Below are positions 11,571-23,889 of a stretch of 64,000 bases of DNA, piece after piece (within the stretch, counting starts at the first letter, position 1; each line of letters opens with the position of its first letter). This stretch comes from Gordionus sp. m RMFG-2023. Lineage: Eukaryota; Nematomorpha; Gordioida; Chordodea; Parachordodidae. A program made the position numbers and the translations under genes. Location: the NCBI RefSeq assembly GCF_954871325.1, contig NC_088776.1:46952569-47016568 (forward strand), written 5' to 3'. The notes under the pieces were generated by a model, which had not been told where the DNA came from, ran no database searches, and saw only the letters and a program-made list of their open reading frames with translations.

Positions 11571-13448
11571 GTAATTATATATTTATTTTTAAGAAAAGAT
11601 TTCTAATACTCTATTGACTGTTAGTTTTCTAATATGATATCTAATTTTCTAAATAAATGATGACTGCTAAGAGGAAAATATTTTTAAGAAAAAATATCTT
11701 ATACTCTATTGAATGTTAATTTCTAAATGGAAACTATTTTAAGAAAAGATGTCTAATACTGACTGTTAGTTTCTAAATTAATGTTATCTAGTTTTCCAAA
11801 TTAACTATATCTTACCGATAAAATTTTGTTGTTTATGATAATGATTTTCATTCGTAGTATAAAATTCACCATGACGAGAACTTTATAGACCCTATTAAAA
11901 TAGATAAAGGAATATAAATTTGATTATTAGTTAGAAATAAACTATGAGATGGAAATAAAACTTTATAAATAATTTTTTCCGATTACAAAGTGAAATTAAA
12001 ATACATAAGGATAATCTATTATGCCATTATATGTCTTTTACTGATTACATAATATTTACTAAATGTTTACAAAATACCTACAATGCCTAAACGAAAAATT
12101 TAACTAAATAAATAATAGTTATTTTGTATATGGAAGATAGTATTACTTTTTCCTTTCTTACCTTTTTCTCCTTCACACTCATAACTATACCTCACTCATA
12201 CTACAAATTGGTTAGGGCGTAGTTCCACTCATTTTAATAAATATGCATCTGAGTTACAAGATTTGTTGGTATCAAGAAAAAAAATGGCAAAATTATATGA
12301 GTGAGCCTAGTTATAGTTCACGTTAGCTCACTTTAGGCAGGTCTATGAACAACGTGCTAGATAAGATAAGAAGAATATAAGGATTATCGTTAAATTTTAC
12401 AAATTAGAAATTACAATGTTATGTATATTAGATTATCGTTAAATTATTTATTTTTGTAAATTGTATGATTGATTTTTATTTGTCAAGAGATGCTTTATGT
12501 TATTTATTACAAGTTACTTTTACATTAAATTTTCACTTTTATAATTTTAGGAAAATAAAATTTTATTTTACTTTAAAATTGGAATTTTATCGGGCTTAAT
12601 TACTATACCTCTGTTTAATTACCTACCAAATATTTAATTCTGGTCTAATCCAACCCAAGCCAATGCCTACAAGGGAGAAATATTTTTTACACACTTGCGA
12701 CCGGGTGAGAAAATGGGGCTTATTCGAATCCCTTTTCTTTATTCATATATACTACTCTATTATATTTTTCAAAATCAGTATCCTTTTATCTTTAAAAAGC
12801 TTCCAAATTTAGACGTTTTTTTGCGTTCTTTTTCAAATAATGTGTCAAACTCAAATGGTAAAATATATTTAAAATAGTGTATTTTTTATTGTATTTTTTT
12901 AGCGATATTTTTTCACATATTGAGCACTTTTTTTAAAAAGTTACCACTTCAATTTAGATAATGATGATGTATTTGTGTACCCTTTTTTAAAAACAATATA
13001 AAACACAAACACTCAATTCTTAACCACTAATTGTTATTTTATTATATTTTTCAGAATTGATAATCTTTATAGTTTTAATTTGCATTTTTTGTAATATTAG
13101 TAAATCCATTGATCTGATTATTGTTATCAAAAGAAATTATTTTCGCTAGACCAAATTTTATAAAATAAGAAATTAATTAAGAACATTAAAAGTCAGCTTA
13201 TAAAATAAGATATTTCCTAAATTTATTTCTTAAACGACACTAAACGTAAGCAATATTGGGGAGATGTCTTCTTATCTTCTATATAAAATGTGCTAATTTT
13301 TTTAAAAATTAGTAATTGAATTCTCAAGATCTCTATAAAATAAAATAAAATTTAAATCCAGACAGGGCGTGAAAATAAAATATTTTTTATATCCTGACCG
13401 GGCCTAAAATTTAAGCCTCTTCTACGAGATAATAATCATATTTATTAT
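11571..13448. other. A+T-rich spacer with a small inverted repeat
   Basis: About 12165-12335 contains inverted sequences (ctcataactatacctcactcat versus gagtgagcctagttatag) that could be ends of a small transposon. A GGGCC-type fragment lies at 13360-13425 (gacagggcg...gaccgggcc). No gene supported. Confidence 0.4.
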
Positions 13449-13667
13449 ATTGTTAAAAAGCCCGATTCAGATCAATTTTTAAAAAATGACCCGATTTCGA
13501 TTTTACCAAAATAATATTATGTAGGTCTGGAGACTTTGTTTATAGGTGTTAGAAAAGTTTTGACATCTATTTGTCAAATCTTGAGTCTTTCATATTACTT
13601 TGGCTAAAAATAGGGCTGTTTTTTTAAAATCGAGATCCACCCAAATTGGGCTTTTTAAGAACATTAA
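13449..13667. mobile_element. Foldback MITE family TAGTGTTGTTAAA, copy D (old)
   Basis: Shares the arm layout of the family (attgttaaaaagcccgattc ... aaatatagggctgtttttttaaaatcgag-like right arm ... ctttttaagaacatta) but is clearly more diverged than copies A, E, F and G. Confidence 0.55.
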
Positions 13668-15611
13668 TCAAATTCGTTAAATAGGACAAGAACAAAGTAT
13701 AAAGTAAATAAAAATTTAGTAAGATTTCAAGTATATAAAAAAAAATTCTTCTCCTTAATCTATAAATGCGTTTTCCTATGTTAATTTAATTTTATCTATC
13801 GACTTTCCTATCATCTTAATATTATAAAAAAAATTGAGAGAGACTATAACCTAATGTTAAATTAATTTATCCGCCCGGCTGATTAGGACCCCATCCGGCC
13901 CAACCAAATCGAGTTCCAAATCGGTTTTAGATTGAAATTTAACTTCTGAAAAGAATTTTTTAACAACGACAGATTTTCGATTTTTGAGCCTATATGATAT
14001 CCAGAATATATTTATTTTATTTGCCTCATATATTCAACTTAATTAGATAAAATTCCTTTGTTTCGTGCTTTTTTATCTAAATTTTAATAATATGTTTAAA
14101 AATTCCAATTCTGATATGAGTGTGTAGGTTTAGACTAATTGTTTTTGGGATATTATTCAAGCCTCTTATATAGGTAAACATTTCACCATACCCTTAATGA
14201 CTTCCGTTTCCTAGAAAAAGATTGAGGAAATCTCACATATCAAATAAGTTTGGAAGTTCAAGGCTTCCTATCTTCCAGTTAGATCGGGAAAGTGAAGTAG
14301 GTATGAAAATTGTTGCAGGATCATTCTGAATGGAAACGTGCACATGTGAAGCCACTCTTTGTCTTAATATTATAAAAAATCAAAACTCTTTATTATATTT
14401 AATATAAGGTAATATCACAAAGTTTACCCCCCCCCCTTAGGATTTAATTTATATTTTTTAAAAAAATAAATATTTTATGTCATATAATGTATATATATTA
14501 TAGAATCGATGGGGATCCATAATTCTTCAATTTTAATACTAAGGGCCATCTTTAAATTTGATCTGCCGATAAATTTCTAGTACTTGTACTCTACAAGTAC
14601 TAGGGATGTGTAACGGGTGTGGGGGGTAGGTTAAAACCCTGTCCATTGTATACCTTCATAAAGTACCTACTTTATAAATTTAAGACAATTTTGCCCTAAA
14701 CTTTTTTGATTATCAATTACCCTTGGGTTAAAACTGCACTTAAAACTTACCATTATTTTTTTTCCAATAACCTTTTATAATTGATAAGAAAAAAAATATA
14801 GAATTCTCATTTTTATTTATTTATTAATTTTCATAAATTTGGTGGTCTATGTGTAATTTGGTTGGTATAATTTATTAATATAAAATTATAATATTAATTT
14901 TACGTGATTTTAAGATAACCCCCATATAGTAATAGGTTCTTAGAGTCGTGAAAATTTGTTAATAATCTTTTTGATTTATAAAATTTCCTTTTTAAGTATT
15001 TATTAGTTTTATTATTAAATATTCCCATTTTAAATTTTTTAAGAAGTTTTATTCTTTGATGTTATTAGTGAGAATGTTTCACAAAATCTTTTAAATAAAA
15101 AAAAATATTTTTATTAAATATTATTATAGAAAATAAATTTATGGTAAACATTCATACATACTAATTCTCTTTATATCATTTTATAAGTTGTTGGATGCCG
15201 AAACTTTCATATTTAAAACATTAACATTAAGATATACATTTCTAAAATTAATCATTCATAGTGCATTTCTTTAAATCATAAAAGAATTGCATAATATATT
15301 TTGCAAGCACCAGTTTTTATACAGTTTTTATTCAAATTATTTAGAATTTTACATTGTTTAAAATGCTTATTTATATACCAACTTTGATAGCACTTATTCA
15401 TTTAGGAGTGCTAAAAATATTTTTTTTAATTTCTAAACTTGTCAAATATTTTAAATAGTTAATATTTTAGAAAGTCTCAAATTATACGAAGGCGCACTAA
15501 GTACGTTTTTACCACTCACCAGCGATGCCACACACTCGTGTAAAACAACTAGATTTTATTTTACCCTAATTTTATTTCTCATATTTCATTTATATATATG
15601 CATATATAATA
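13668..15611. other. Spacer with a poly(C) tract and a perfect hairpin
   Basis: C10 at 14427-14436 followed by TTAG. A perfect 12-bp-arm hairpin lies at 14577-14603, adjoining a possible hAT-like end (tagggatgtgtaacgggtgt) at 14601. No gene supported. Confidence 0.45.
14577..14603. repeat. Perfect short hairpin
   Basis: Arms ctagtacttgta and tacaagtactag are perfect reverse complements around a 3-base loop (ctc). No poly(T) follows, so there is no reason to call it a terminator. It abuts tagggatgtg, a motif seen at transposon ends. Confidence 0.7.
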
Positions 15612-16405
15612 TAGGGATACGAACCCGGCAAAATTTTAGCCTGTGTTCGGTTCGGTTTAAAGTAAGAAATAAATAGGTGGGTTCGGTTTGGGTTTGGTTC
15701 AGGAAAATATTTTTAAACCCGGGTTTGGTTCCGGATTCAACTCGGGTTTAAGAATTTTTGAATTGATAAACAAAAAAATTTATATTTGAATCATAATTAA
15801 AAAACTAGATATAAATTTGGTATAAAATATATTTTTTTTATTTTATTTATTAACAAAATATAGTTAAAAATACAAAAGTTTACAAAAACTGCCCTACATT
15901 TTTTGTTAAACAATTTTTAAGTTAATTTGAATTCTTTAAATTAACAATATCTAATATTATAATTTTTACTTTGACTTGTTCACTTTCATTTTCCTCTAAT
16001 TAATAATCTTTGAGAATAAGTTAAAAATTAAAAATAAATGGCGTAAATGAATTTAATTGTTTAAAATTTATAAACTCCAATAGGTTTGAGATTAAATTTA
16101 AAAAATTTTAAAAATGGCATAAATGAATTAAGTTGTTTAAAATTTATTAACACATCACTTTATTGGAAATTTAAAAATATTATAAAATCTCAATTAAATT
16201 ATTAATATTTACATTTACAATTATACAAATATCTTAATATATGATTTTAAGCAATACATTGAACCCGGTTGAACCCAGGTTCAAATAAAATTCCCGGGTA
16301 AGGTTCGGGGTTTTGAAAATTTTATAAAAGGGGTTCAGGTTCGGCGGGTTCAGATTTTTTCAAAAACCCGGGTTTTCTTCTCCGGGTTCGGGTTTGGTTC
16401 GAATG
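15612..16405. mobile_element. Element with GGTTCGG / AACCCGG blocks
   Basis: The left part carries gaacccgg, ttcggttcgg, gggttcggtttgggtttgg and aacccgggttt. The right part carries ttgaacccggttgaaccc, gggttcaggttcggcggg and ctccgggttcgggtttggtt. The middle is A+T-rich and non-coding. Similar but weaker GGTTC/GAACC blocks occur at 22155-22255, 33575-33640, 53205-53320 and 63030-63770, so this is a dispersed family. Confidence 0.55.
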
Positions 16406-17170
16406 TTTATATATCGTCCGCTTAATTCAAAATTGATTTTGCAGGAAAAAGAATTTTGGAAGAAATTTAAAAAACCATGCATTCGTTACACTAATTAGAA
16501 TTATATTTTATTACATAAAAAACATTAAAATGAACTTTTGAGAGATGAGTTTAATTTATTTTTTTCAATGTAAAGAAGTGGAATGGACATTAATATTGCT
16601 TATAAATTGAGCACTAGAGTTTAGTATTGTACTTCTTTTGAAATAAATCTTTTAAATAAAGTGACATTTTCTAAATAAAAAAAATGGTTAACACACAAAC
16701 TATTTTTTGGTTTTTAAGGACATTTAAAAAACATTATTTGAAATAAAACGGAAGCGAATCAATTTGTAAGCACTATGAAGAAATTTTTTTGATTTAATCA
16801 TGAGAAAAAATTCCTAATATTATAATAAAGCGTTTTATCTTTTAAAACGTTTTAAGGGACTGGATCCCAGAAATCATATATTTTTTACTACTTATATTAT
16901 TTCGCACAGAATAAAAACTAAAACACTCAGAATTTTATTTACTAAATTGCTCAGAATTAAAAAAATAAGTAAAGCTAAGGATTTATACTGAATTTCACAG
17001 ATATTTTTATTAAAATCAAAGACGCTTTTAAAGTTAAAAATTTTTTTAACGAATTTCTCAGAAGAAATAATAAATCGCTTACAAATTTTTGTTATAAAGT
17101 ATTTTAAGTTAATTAAATGAATGAATTTCTGAGTTTTATTAATCTATGCTTTTGTTATTTTTAGTATAAT
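16406..17170. other. A+T-rich spacer, nothing recognised
   Basis: No coding or repeat structure stands out. Confidence 0.4.
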
Positions 17171-18230
17171 ATAACAACATGGGTATCAAATAAAAGCTAA
17201 TAAAAAGATTAATTAATTATATTGAAACTCATCTCTTCAGAGTGGGTATGGTAGGCTTTTATTATAAATATCCAAATATAATATATCGAAATGGGTATCT
17301 AATGAAAGGTAAAGGAGATCTATTAACATTGATACTCATCCCTCTACGTCTTCAGGGGCTAATGCAGTGGGTTAAAAATCTTACCATAATATATCGAAAA
17401 GTATGAATTGATTATATGATTAATTAGAGCTCTATTATTTAATGTGGAGAGAGACGGCCTTAGTTTTTTGATTACCTCCGGCCTAGGCCCACAGTAAAAA
17501 AATATTTTAAGCAGAGGAAAAAGTTCCCAAGCCCATGATAAGTTTCAAAAAATTTTCCTAAGTCTGGCCTAGGCCCATATCTAAAAATTTAATTTATTGT
17601 ATTTAATGGAAATAAACAATATTTAAGTGAATTTAGGGAAACATTTGTTTATAATACTGAAATTTATTATTATAGAAGAGAAAAAAATTTACAATATTTT
17701 TTAAAGTTAGCAACTATTTTAAATAAATTTAATTAAAAATTTAACTCCCAAGCTGATTAAAAAAGATTAAAAACTCAGGCCCCAGGCCCGCTAGAAAATA
17801 TAATATTAGGCCCATGTTCAGCCCATAGGGCACCGACCTTTCCATGAAGGTCTCTGGGTGTGGAGAAAATTTCTAACATAATATTTAAATATTAATATAT
17901 TATAAAAGTACATATAAAGATCTACTGATAACATTGTAATTTTTATTCATCACTATAAATTTAGAGGCATTCTGACTTTCCTACATTTTGAACATGGGTA
18001 TATGTGAAACATTTACTGATGTAAACAATAAATATCACTCCGGTTTTAGGGTGAATTAATCTGGGTTATTGGGATTTATAATATATTAACATGGTTCTCA
18101 AATTAAAGCGAATAAATTTGTCTTATATATTATTTATCATTCTAAGTCTTGCAGGGTTGCAATTTTTAATTTTTTACATAATTATAATATGAGTTTCAAA
18201 AGTATCACAAGCAATAAATTTATTTTAAAT
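17171..18230 (+). repeat. About 112-bp tandem repeat (ATGGGTATCAAAT...), split by an insertion
   Basis: Two clear units begin catgggtatcaaataaaagc (17178) and atgggtatctaatgaaagg (17291), both with a downstream actcatc(t/c)ctc...tcttcag block. Weaker units resume after the GGGCC element at about 17985 (catgggtatatgtgaaac) and 18092 (catggttctcaaattaaag). The GGGCC element therefore appears to have landed inside an older tandem array. Confidence 0.6.
17438..17870 (-). mobile_element. Repeat element with GGGCC blocks, copy 2
   Basis: Runs in the reverse orientation to the copy at 1035-1535. cccaagcccatgataagttt and ggcctaggcccatat are the complements of the copy 1 blocks, and the A+T-rich connecting sequence also matches. 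The right end is ccatgaaggtctctg. The left end reads gagagacggcc. Confidence 0.65.
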
Positions 18231-18399
18231 GTTCATAAACTTTTTATTATAGACATATATTTTTTTAATAATTTTAATTATATATCAGTAATTTTACAAA
18301 ATAAAATATATAGTGATATTCGAAATAAGCAAGGCTTTTTAATCTTTTGTTACCTGAGGCAGTTTGCAATATTTTAATCTAATGGTTTCTCCCATTAGA

Positions 18400-18985
18400 T
18401 ATTATTCCATCTACCAATCTCAAACTCGAATTGGACAACAATGAGCTCAGCTATGCTCTATGTATCAGGCTCAACATTCCCTTTTTATTACCCTATAAAT
18501 GCAGCAAATGTCATACGGATGATAACAATATGGCGCTGCATCCTTTACATTGCAATCGTAATCCCGGTCGGCAAACTTGACACTTGAAATGCAATCAAAT
18601 CATATCACTTGCACTTAGGCCAGCTGGTTTTCCTACCTCAATGGAGCCTTCTGGCTTATTTTCCGATAGTAGGCATCCTGATGGGGTCACACGTATCCCA
18701 TGGTCTCAAGGAAAGTTTCTAACATGGGATTTCTTTTGTCTGGACACTAACTCCCCCTCTAATTTTAACAAGGATGCTCTGAACAGATTTCAAAATTTTA
18801 AGATCGGCAAATACAGCGCTGATTTCTCAAATTACATATTCATACCCATCATTTGCTCCACCCTAACTACATATGGTGATTTAGCTAAAAACATTTTTAA
18901 AGATGTTGGCCGCCTAATCAGAAAAAATTCTGGGGAGCCTCGCTAAGGTTTTAATTTAGGCAGAGGATCGCAATAGCCATTCTTA
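18400..18985 (+). pseudogene. LINE-like element, zinc knuckle plus nuclease-like C-terminus, truncated copy 2
   Basis: The frame from about 18418 includes LDNNELSYALCIRLN, then a CX2CX9HX3C zinc-knuckle-like motif (positions about 18492-18545). After a break it continues in the frame 18584-18946 with FPTSMEPSGL, HPDGVTRIPW, LTWDFFCLDTNSPSN and a C-terminal FKDVGRLIRKNSGEPR. This is the same order as the copy at 22.3 kb. The reverse-transcriptase part is absent, as expected for a 5'-truncated retrotransposed copy. Confidence 0.75.
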
Positions 18986-19270
18986 AGGCTAATTATGTTT
19001 GTTTTATTAATTCGATCTCTCCTGATGATTAGGTGAAGGAGATTTTGAATAATTTTGCTGCTTTCGCTTTTATTTATTTTGTATTTTACATTATTTTATG
19101 ATTTATGCCTCAATATTGTCCTTTTGTTATTATGATTTTTTTTTTCGTAATCGTTTACTATACATCATAACCATTTATTTATTATCAAAACTAACTATAT
19201 TTAAATATTTATAAATGATGTTATAAAAAAAATGGAAATTTAATTTTTCATGGATTTAAAGTATTTTAAT

Positions 19271-20504
19271 CACACTGTCTTAAACTCTACGAAAAAATAA
19301 TAGAAATAAGGTTAAGAGACATAATCGAAATAGGAGAGACACAGTTTGGCTTTATGCCTGGAAGATCAACAACCGATGCTATCCATGCAATTAGGCAAAT
19401 GAGTGAAAAATACAGGGAAAAGAACAAAAAGCTACACATGGTCTTTTTCGATCTAGAAAAGGCCTTCGATAGAATCCCAAGAATACTTATCTGGTGGGCG
19501 CTACGCCACAAAAAAGTTCCCGAAAAATATATAAGAATAATACAGGATATGTATATGGGACATACAACAATGGTCCGTAGCACAACAGGTACTTCAGCAG
19601 GCTTCACAATAGTCGAAGGAGTTCATCAAGGGTCGGCTCTCAGCCCACTTCTCTTCATTACAGTAATAGATGTATTAGCACAGTCTATACCTCAAACAGT
19701 CCCCTGGAATATGATATTTGCAGATGATATTGTGATACTTGCCGAATCCAAGGATGAAATGAGAGAAAGGTTAGTGAATTGGATAAATATCCTAGAAACG
19801 CACGGATTAAAAGTAAATAGAGAAAAGACGGAGTATATGGTGATAGGAGGAGATGAAACAGAGAGCATTGATATGAATGAATGGCAGATATCGGCAATGG
19901 AAAGCTGCAAATATTTGGGCTCCACTATACAAACAAACGGCACAATAGAGAAAGAGATAAAGAGTAAAATTAATCAAGGTTGGTTAAAGTGGAGATCTTT
20001 ATCTGGAGTGCTCTTTGACAAAAGAATCCCACACAAATTGAAGGGAAAAATCTACAGTTCCATAGTACAACCAACTATTCTATATAGTTCGGAAACATGG
20101 CCAACCAAAGAATCAGACGAGAGAAGTCTACAAACTATGGAGATGAGAATGCTGAGGATGATTGCTGGGGTAACAAGAAAGGATAAGGTGCGCAGTACAA
20201 GAATACTAAATAGTTTAAAGGTAGTGCCCATTAAGACTAAGTTAATGGTAAACAGACTTAGGTGGTATGGGCACACAATGAGAAGGCCTATGAACTACAT
20301 AGGAAATAAAGTTGAAAGTTTGGAAGTGATGGGCAAACGTAAAAGAGGAAGGCCAAAACTTCAATGGGGCCATAAAGTTAGAGCCAATATAAAGAAGTAT
20401 AAAATAGATAAAAGAGATTGTATGAATAACATAAAGTGGAGAGAGATGTTGAAGGAGTTTACCACCAGAAAAGGTGAAAGCTAAAGAGAAAAAAAAAAAA
20501 AAAT
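19271..20504 (+). mobile_element. RTE-like LINE, 5'-truncated, unbroken 3' reverse-transcriptase frame
   Basis: An uninterrupted frame from about 19276 to 20484 (about 400 codons) encodes the second half of a LINE reverse transcriptase. Motifs in order: QFGFMPGRSTTDAIH (about 19344), FFDLEKAFDRIPR (RT motif with first catalytic Asp), GVHQGSALSPLLF, FADDIVILAES (catalytic Asp pair), LKVNREKTEYM, CKYLGSTI, and a C-terminal region with LRWYGHTMRR and KRKRGRPKLQW. The upstream endonuclease and first RT motifs are missing. The stop is followed within a few bases by a pure A tract to about 20504, the expected 3' tail. The phrase pattern (WWAL, YMGHTT, FADD, GHTMRR) resembles RTE-clade LINEs, but clade assignment is by eye. 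Lack of any stop or frameshift marks it as the youngest retroelement in the window. Confidence 0.88.
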
Positions 20505-21012
20505 ACGTTCAATTTTCATATCTTTTAAAAAAGGTTTTAGAAGTTATAAATATAAAATCCTGAATGTTTAATTCACCACATTTTTATTAAGCCAAAACCA
20601 TCTTTACAATTCAAAAGATTCACTTTTTAAAATAGGCCTGTTTTAACCATTATAATTTTTATATAGACGAACTAGTAACGACTACGACAACGGGGGAGGA
20701 AGAGTTAGACGTAATACCGACATTGAAGTTAGATGGTGCACAAATCCATGTGAACAGGAAGGGGCTGATACTTTTTTGAAATTTTTAAATCGTATACAAA
20801 TTCTTAAAATCTATAGTATACTAAGAAAAAATATTTCTGAACAATTAAGTGACTAGTCCTGAGCTTTTTATATATTTTTCTGAGCGATTCATAATCTGAG
20901 CGCTTCAGTTTAATATCTAAGAAATTTATGATTAATATATGTATTTGCCTTTCATAAGGTAGGACAATTTTTAAAATAATATTGAATGTTTTACCTAAAA
21001 ATGTGTGAGAAT
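20505..21012. other. A+T-rich spacer, nothing recognised
   Basis: A short less A+T-rich patch at 20690-20765 has no identifiable product. Confidence 0.4.
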
Positions 21013-21236
21013 TAGTGTTGTTAAACGGCTCGATTTGAGCCAATTTTTAAAAACGGCTCACTCATGATTTTATTCCAAAAAATATTACGCAAAGCATGAA
21101 GATTTTGGATATAGATGCCATATAGGTTTAAACATCTTTTCGCGAAATCTCGAGGTTTAAGCAATATTTTTCTGGCTAAAATATAGAGTAAGCCGTTTTT
21201 AAAAATGGGATCAAATCAAGCCGTTTAACAACACTT
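21013..21236. mobile_element. Foldback MITE family TAGTGTTGTTAAA, copy E
   Basis: Starts tagtgttgttaaacggctcg and ends agccgtttaacaacactt, flanked by gtgagaat / gtgagcat (7 of 8 match). The arms are complementary over most of their length. Confidence 0.85.
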
Positions 21237-22329
21237 GTGAGCATATATATTCCCATATTGTGGCATAAAACTTAATATAGATCAAGTGTCAAATTAGTGT
21301 CAAAAAAATATATGCAGACAAAAAAATTTAATTAGATAAAACTTAAATTTGTAATTGCATTTAATTAAAGGAGAATTAGGTATATATTGGTGTTTATATT
21401 CAATTTCCTTTAAAATATAATGAATAAGGATACATGGATATTTGTCACAAGAGGATTTGAAGTGTTTTGCCGAAAACTATCACTTTGACCTCGGAGTTTT
21501 TCTTAAAAAGATAACAGCTCAAATTTTGAAAAAAATAATAAAATAAAAACGCCTTAATGTTAACGGATTTTCTCTTGTAAGCGTCTGAAGATTGAGCCAA
21601 ATTAGCCGACATTTAGCCATTACCCAACTATAGTTGCGATTATACCTACAAAATTATGAATATAATGAAATAATTGAATTATTTATATTTCGAATCGGAT
21701 AATGATTGGTTTTCGTACGAAATAAATAATTCCCTATATTTGTATTCATCTAATTCAATAATCATTTGCCGAATAATAATAATATAACCATTATTTGATT
21801 TAATTATCCGAATATTGATTCTATTCGAAAATCATTTTTTTTTATTTTCAAAAGTGAAAATATGGAAAAAATTGAATTAATAAATTATAAAAAATAATTC
21901 ATAAATGTGGAAATAAATGAAAAGTTCTACAAGGAATATGTTAAATACTTACAGATTGATTTTCAAATATTTACCAATATTTATAAATAATACAAATAAT
22001 TTTATCGAATAATTTGATCAAAAATATTTGTATCCGAATAAATTTTTAAAGAGAATAATTTTATTCTATTTCTTAAGAAACTAATCAAATAGCGAATAAT
22101 TTAATTTATATATTGTTAAGATTATGATTTTACATAAGGATATTATTGATTTTAAACAGAGCTATGAATCCGAACCCTGAATCAGAACCCTACAAACCCT
22201 GATATTTTATTTCAGAACTTTTGAACCTTTTTTTACATTCATGGTTCAGGGTTTAAGAATTTTTTTAAAATTTTATTTTTTTTTTCTATATTTTTATTTT
22301 ATTTTAAATATTTGGGATAAATCTCTAGT
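21237..22329. other. A+T-rich spacer with a GGTTC/GAACC fragment
   Basis: 22155-22255 holds ccgaaccctgaatcagaacc...ggttcagggttt, a fragment of the element type at 15612-16405. The rest is featureless. Confidence 0.4.
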
Positions 22330-23065
22330 TGGCAACTCCGTTGCATTCCTTAAATCGTAGAGCCAACCAGAGGACCATTCTCTACTCTTTTCCATTTCCG
22401 AAGGTAGTGGATACGAATTTCTTGAGGCTTTCCCATCCCGAAACCTTGACCAGCTCCTAAGCAATGATGAGCTACATCACGCCATCGTTCTTAGACTGAA
22501 TTGCGATATGGTAATACCTTATCACTGTATCCTCTGTCAAACTTCAGTCAACTACAAAGGTCGTCACTCTCTACACTGCAAGCGCTATAGAGGCAGATTC
22601 ATTAGGCATTCAAATTGCAATGATACCATTGCCAGGGCCTTAAAATCCGCCGGCATCCCATCAACCCTCGAACCTACTGGCCTTTACAATTCCGATGGTA
22701 AGTGGCCCGATGGTTCGACTATGATCCCTTGGAAGAGGAGGGAATTCCTAACTTGGGATTTCTCATATCGATCCTCTTGCCCCTTCCAATATAAATAGAG
22801 ATGCCATACTAGATGCAGAGGCGAATAAACTAGCTAAATATTCGCCATCTCTTCCCGCCAATTATACATTTCTACCATTAATCGCCACTACTCTAACGTC
22901 GTTCGGCTCTCATGCCCTAGACTTCTTTAAAAAGCTGGGAAAACGGATCTCTTCTAGGACCGAGGATCCCAACGAGGGATTCTACCTACGCCAACGATTA
23001 GCCATAAACATAGTAAAATATAATTATCTCAGTTTTATTTTTTCAATATCCGAAACCTCGTAATT
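22330..23065 (+). pseudogene. LINE-like element, zinc knuckle plus nuclease-like C-terminus, truncated copy 3
   Basis: Best-preserved copy of the C-terminal module. The frame 22508-22798 has the CX2CX9HX3C motif (CILCQ ... RHSLHC), RFIRHSNCNDTIARALKSAG, IPSTLEPTGLY, WPDGSTMIPW and LTWDF. After a frame change the tail continues (YTFLPLIATTLTSFGSHAL, FFKKLGKRISSRTEDPNEG, YLRQRLAINIVKYNY) to about 23060. The start near 22330 is inside the element, so the copy is 5'-truncated. Confidence 0.8.
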
Positions 23066-23889
23066 GAACATCCTATGCATAGTATAGACTTTGGCCATTT
23101 TGTTGCCTATTATAATGTTCGCGCTAAAAGGGAACTTGAATCTCAATCAATAAAAAAATAGCAAGAATAAATGACTTTATATAATTGTGATTTACTAATA
23201 TTATATTTTTTTACTATTATTATAACATACCTTGATATAAATTGTCGATATAACGAAATTATAATACTTTAATCATCTTGTAATTAAATGTAAAATAGGC
23301 CGAATTATTTAATTTAATAAAATGTTAAAAAATATATATTAAATATTTAAAACATAATTGTTTTATTATAGTGATAAATATTTTTATGGTTGAATTCAAA
23401 ATATAAAAGAATTAATATAATTAGGTTTATCTAAAGATTTTCAAAATTTAAAAATATTCCTTACTTTTCTTTCTTCTTTTCTCTTTTTCTTTCTTTCTTT
23501 CTCTCTATCCAACGAATCTAGGAAAGAATATAAATTCACAACTGGTAGTTAACGGCGAAACAATAGTTAAAACTCAGGTGTAGGGAGAAATACAACTTCG
23601 ATTGGTAGTAACAAAGTTTAACCATGGGTTTTCGCTGCTTTTATGATTGCACTTCCAATAATTATTAGGATAAAATTTGAGGAGAACATGACAAATAAAC
23701 GGAAATATTTATTGATTAAACATAGCAACGTTTTTAATGGAAAGCGCAGTATGATCATAAATTTCAAAAAGCTTTTAGATAAGAAGAGTAACTTTGCCAT
23801 TATGAAAACCTATTGAAATGGGGAGTTGAAGAGGTTAGTAAAAATGGGGGCGTTAGTCAAAGTAAACCCTAAAGAACCATTTTAAGTGC
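23066..23889. other. Spacer with CTTT microsatellite
   Basis: A pyrimidine tract rich in CTTT/TTCT lies at about 23458-23512. No gene supported. Confidence 0.5.

Noticed and set aside
12695-12877. Small secreted protein frame
   Set aside because: Short, no family match, composition typical of spacer.
14577-14603. Rho-independent terminator
   Set aside because: No T run follows, and the surrounding genome is eukaryotic.
19287-20276. Minus-strand open frames over the LINE
   Set aside because: Shadows of the plus-strand reverse-transcriptase frame; no family features of their own.
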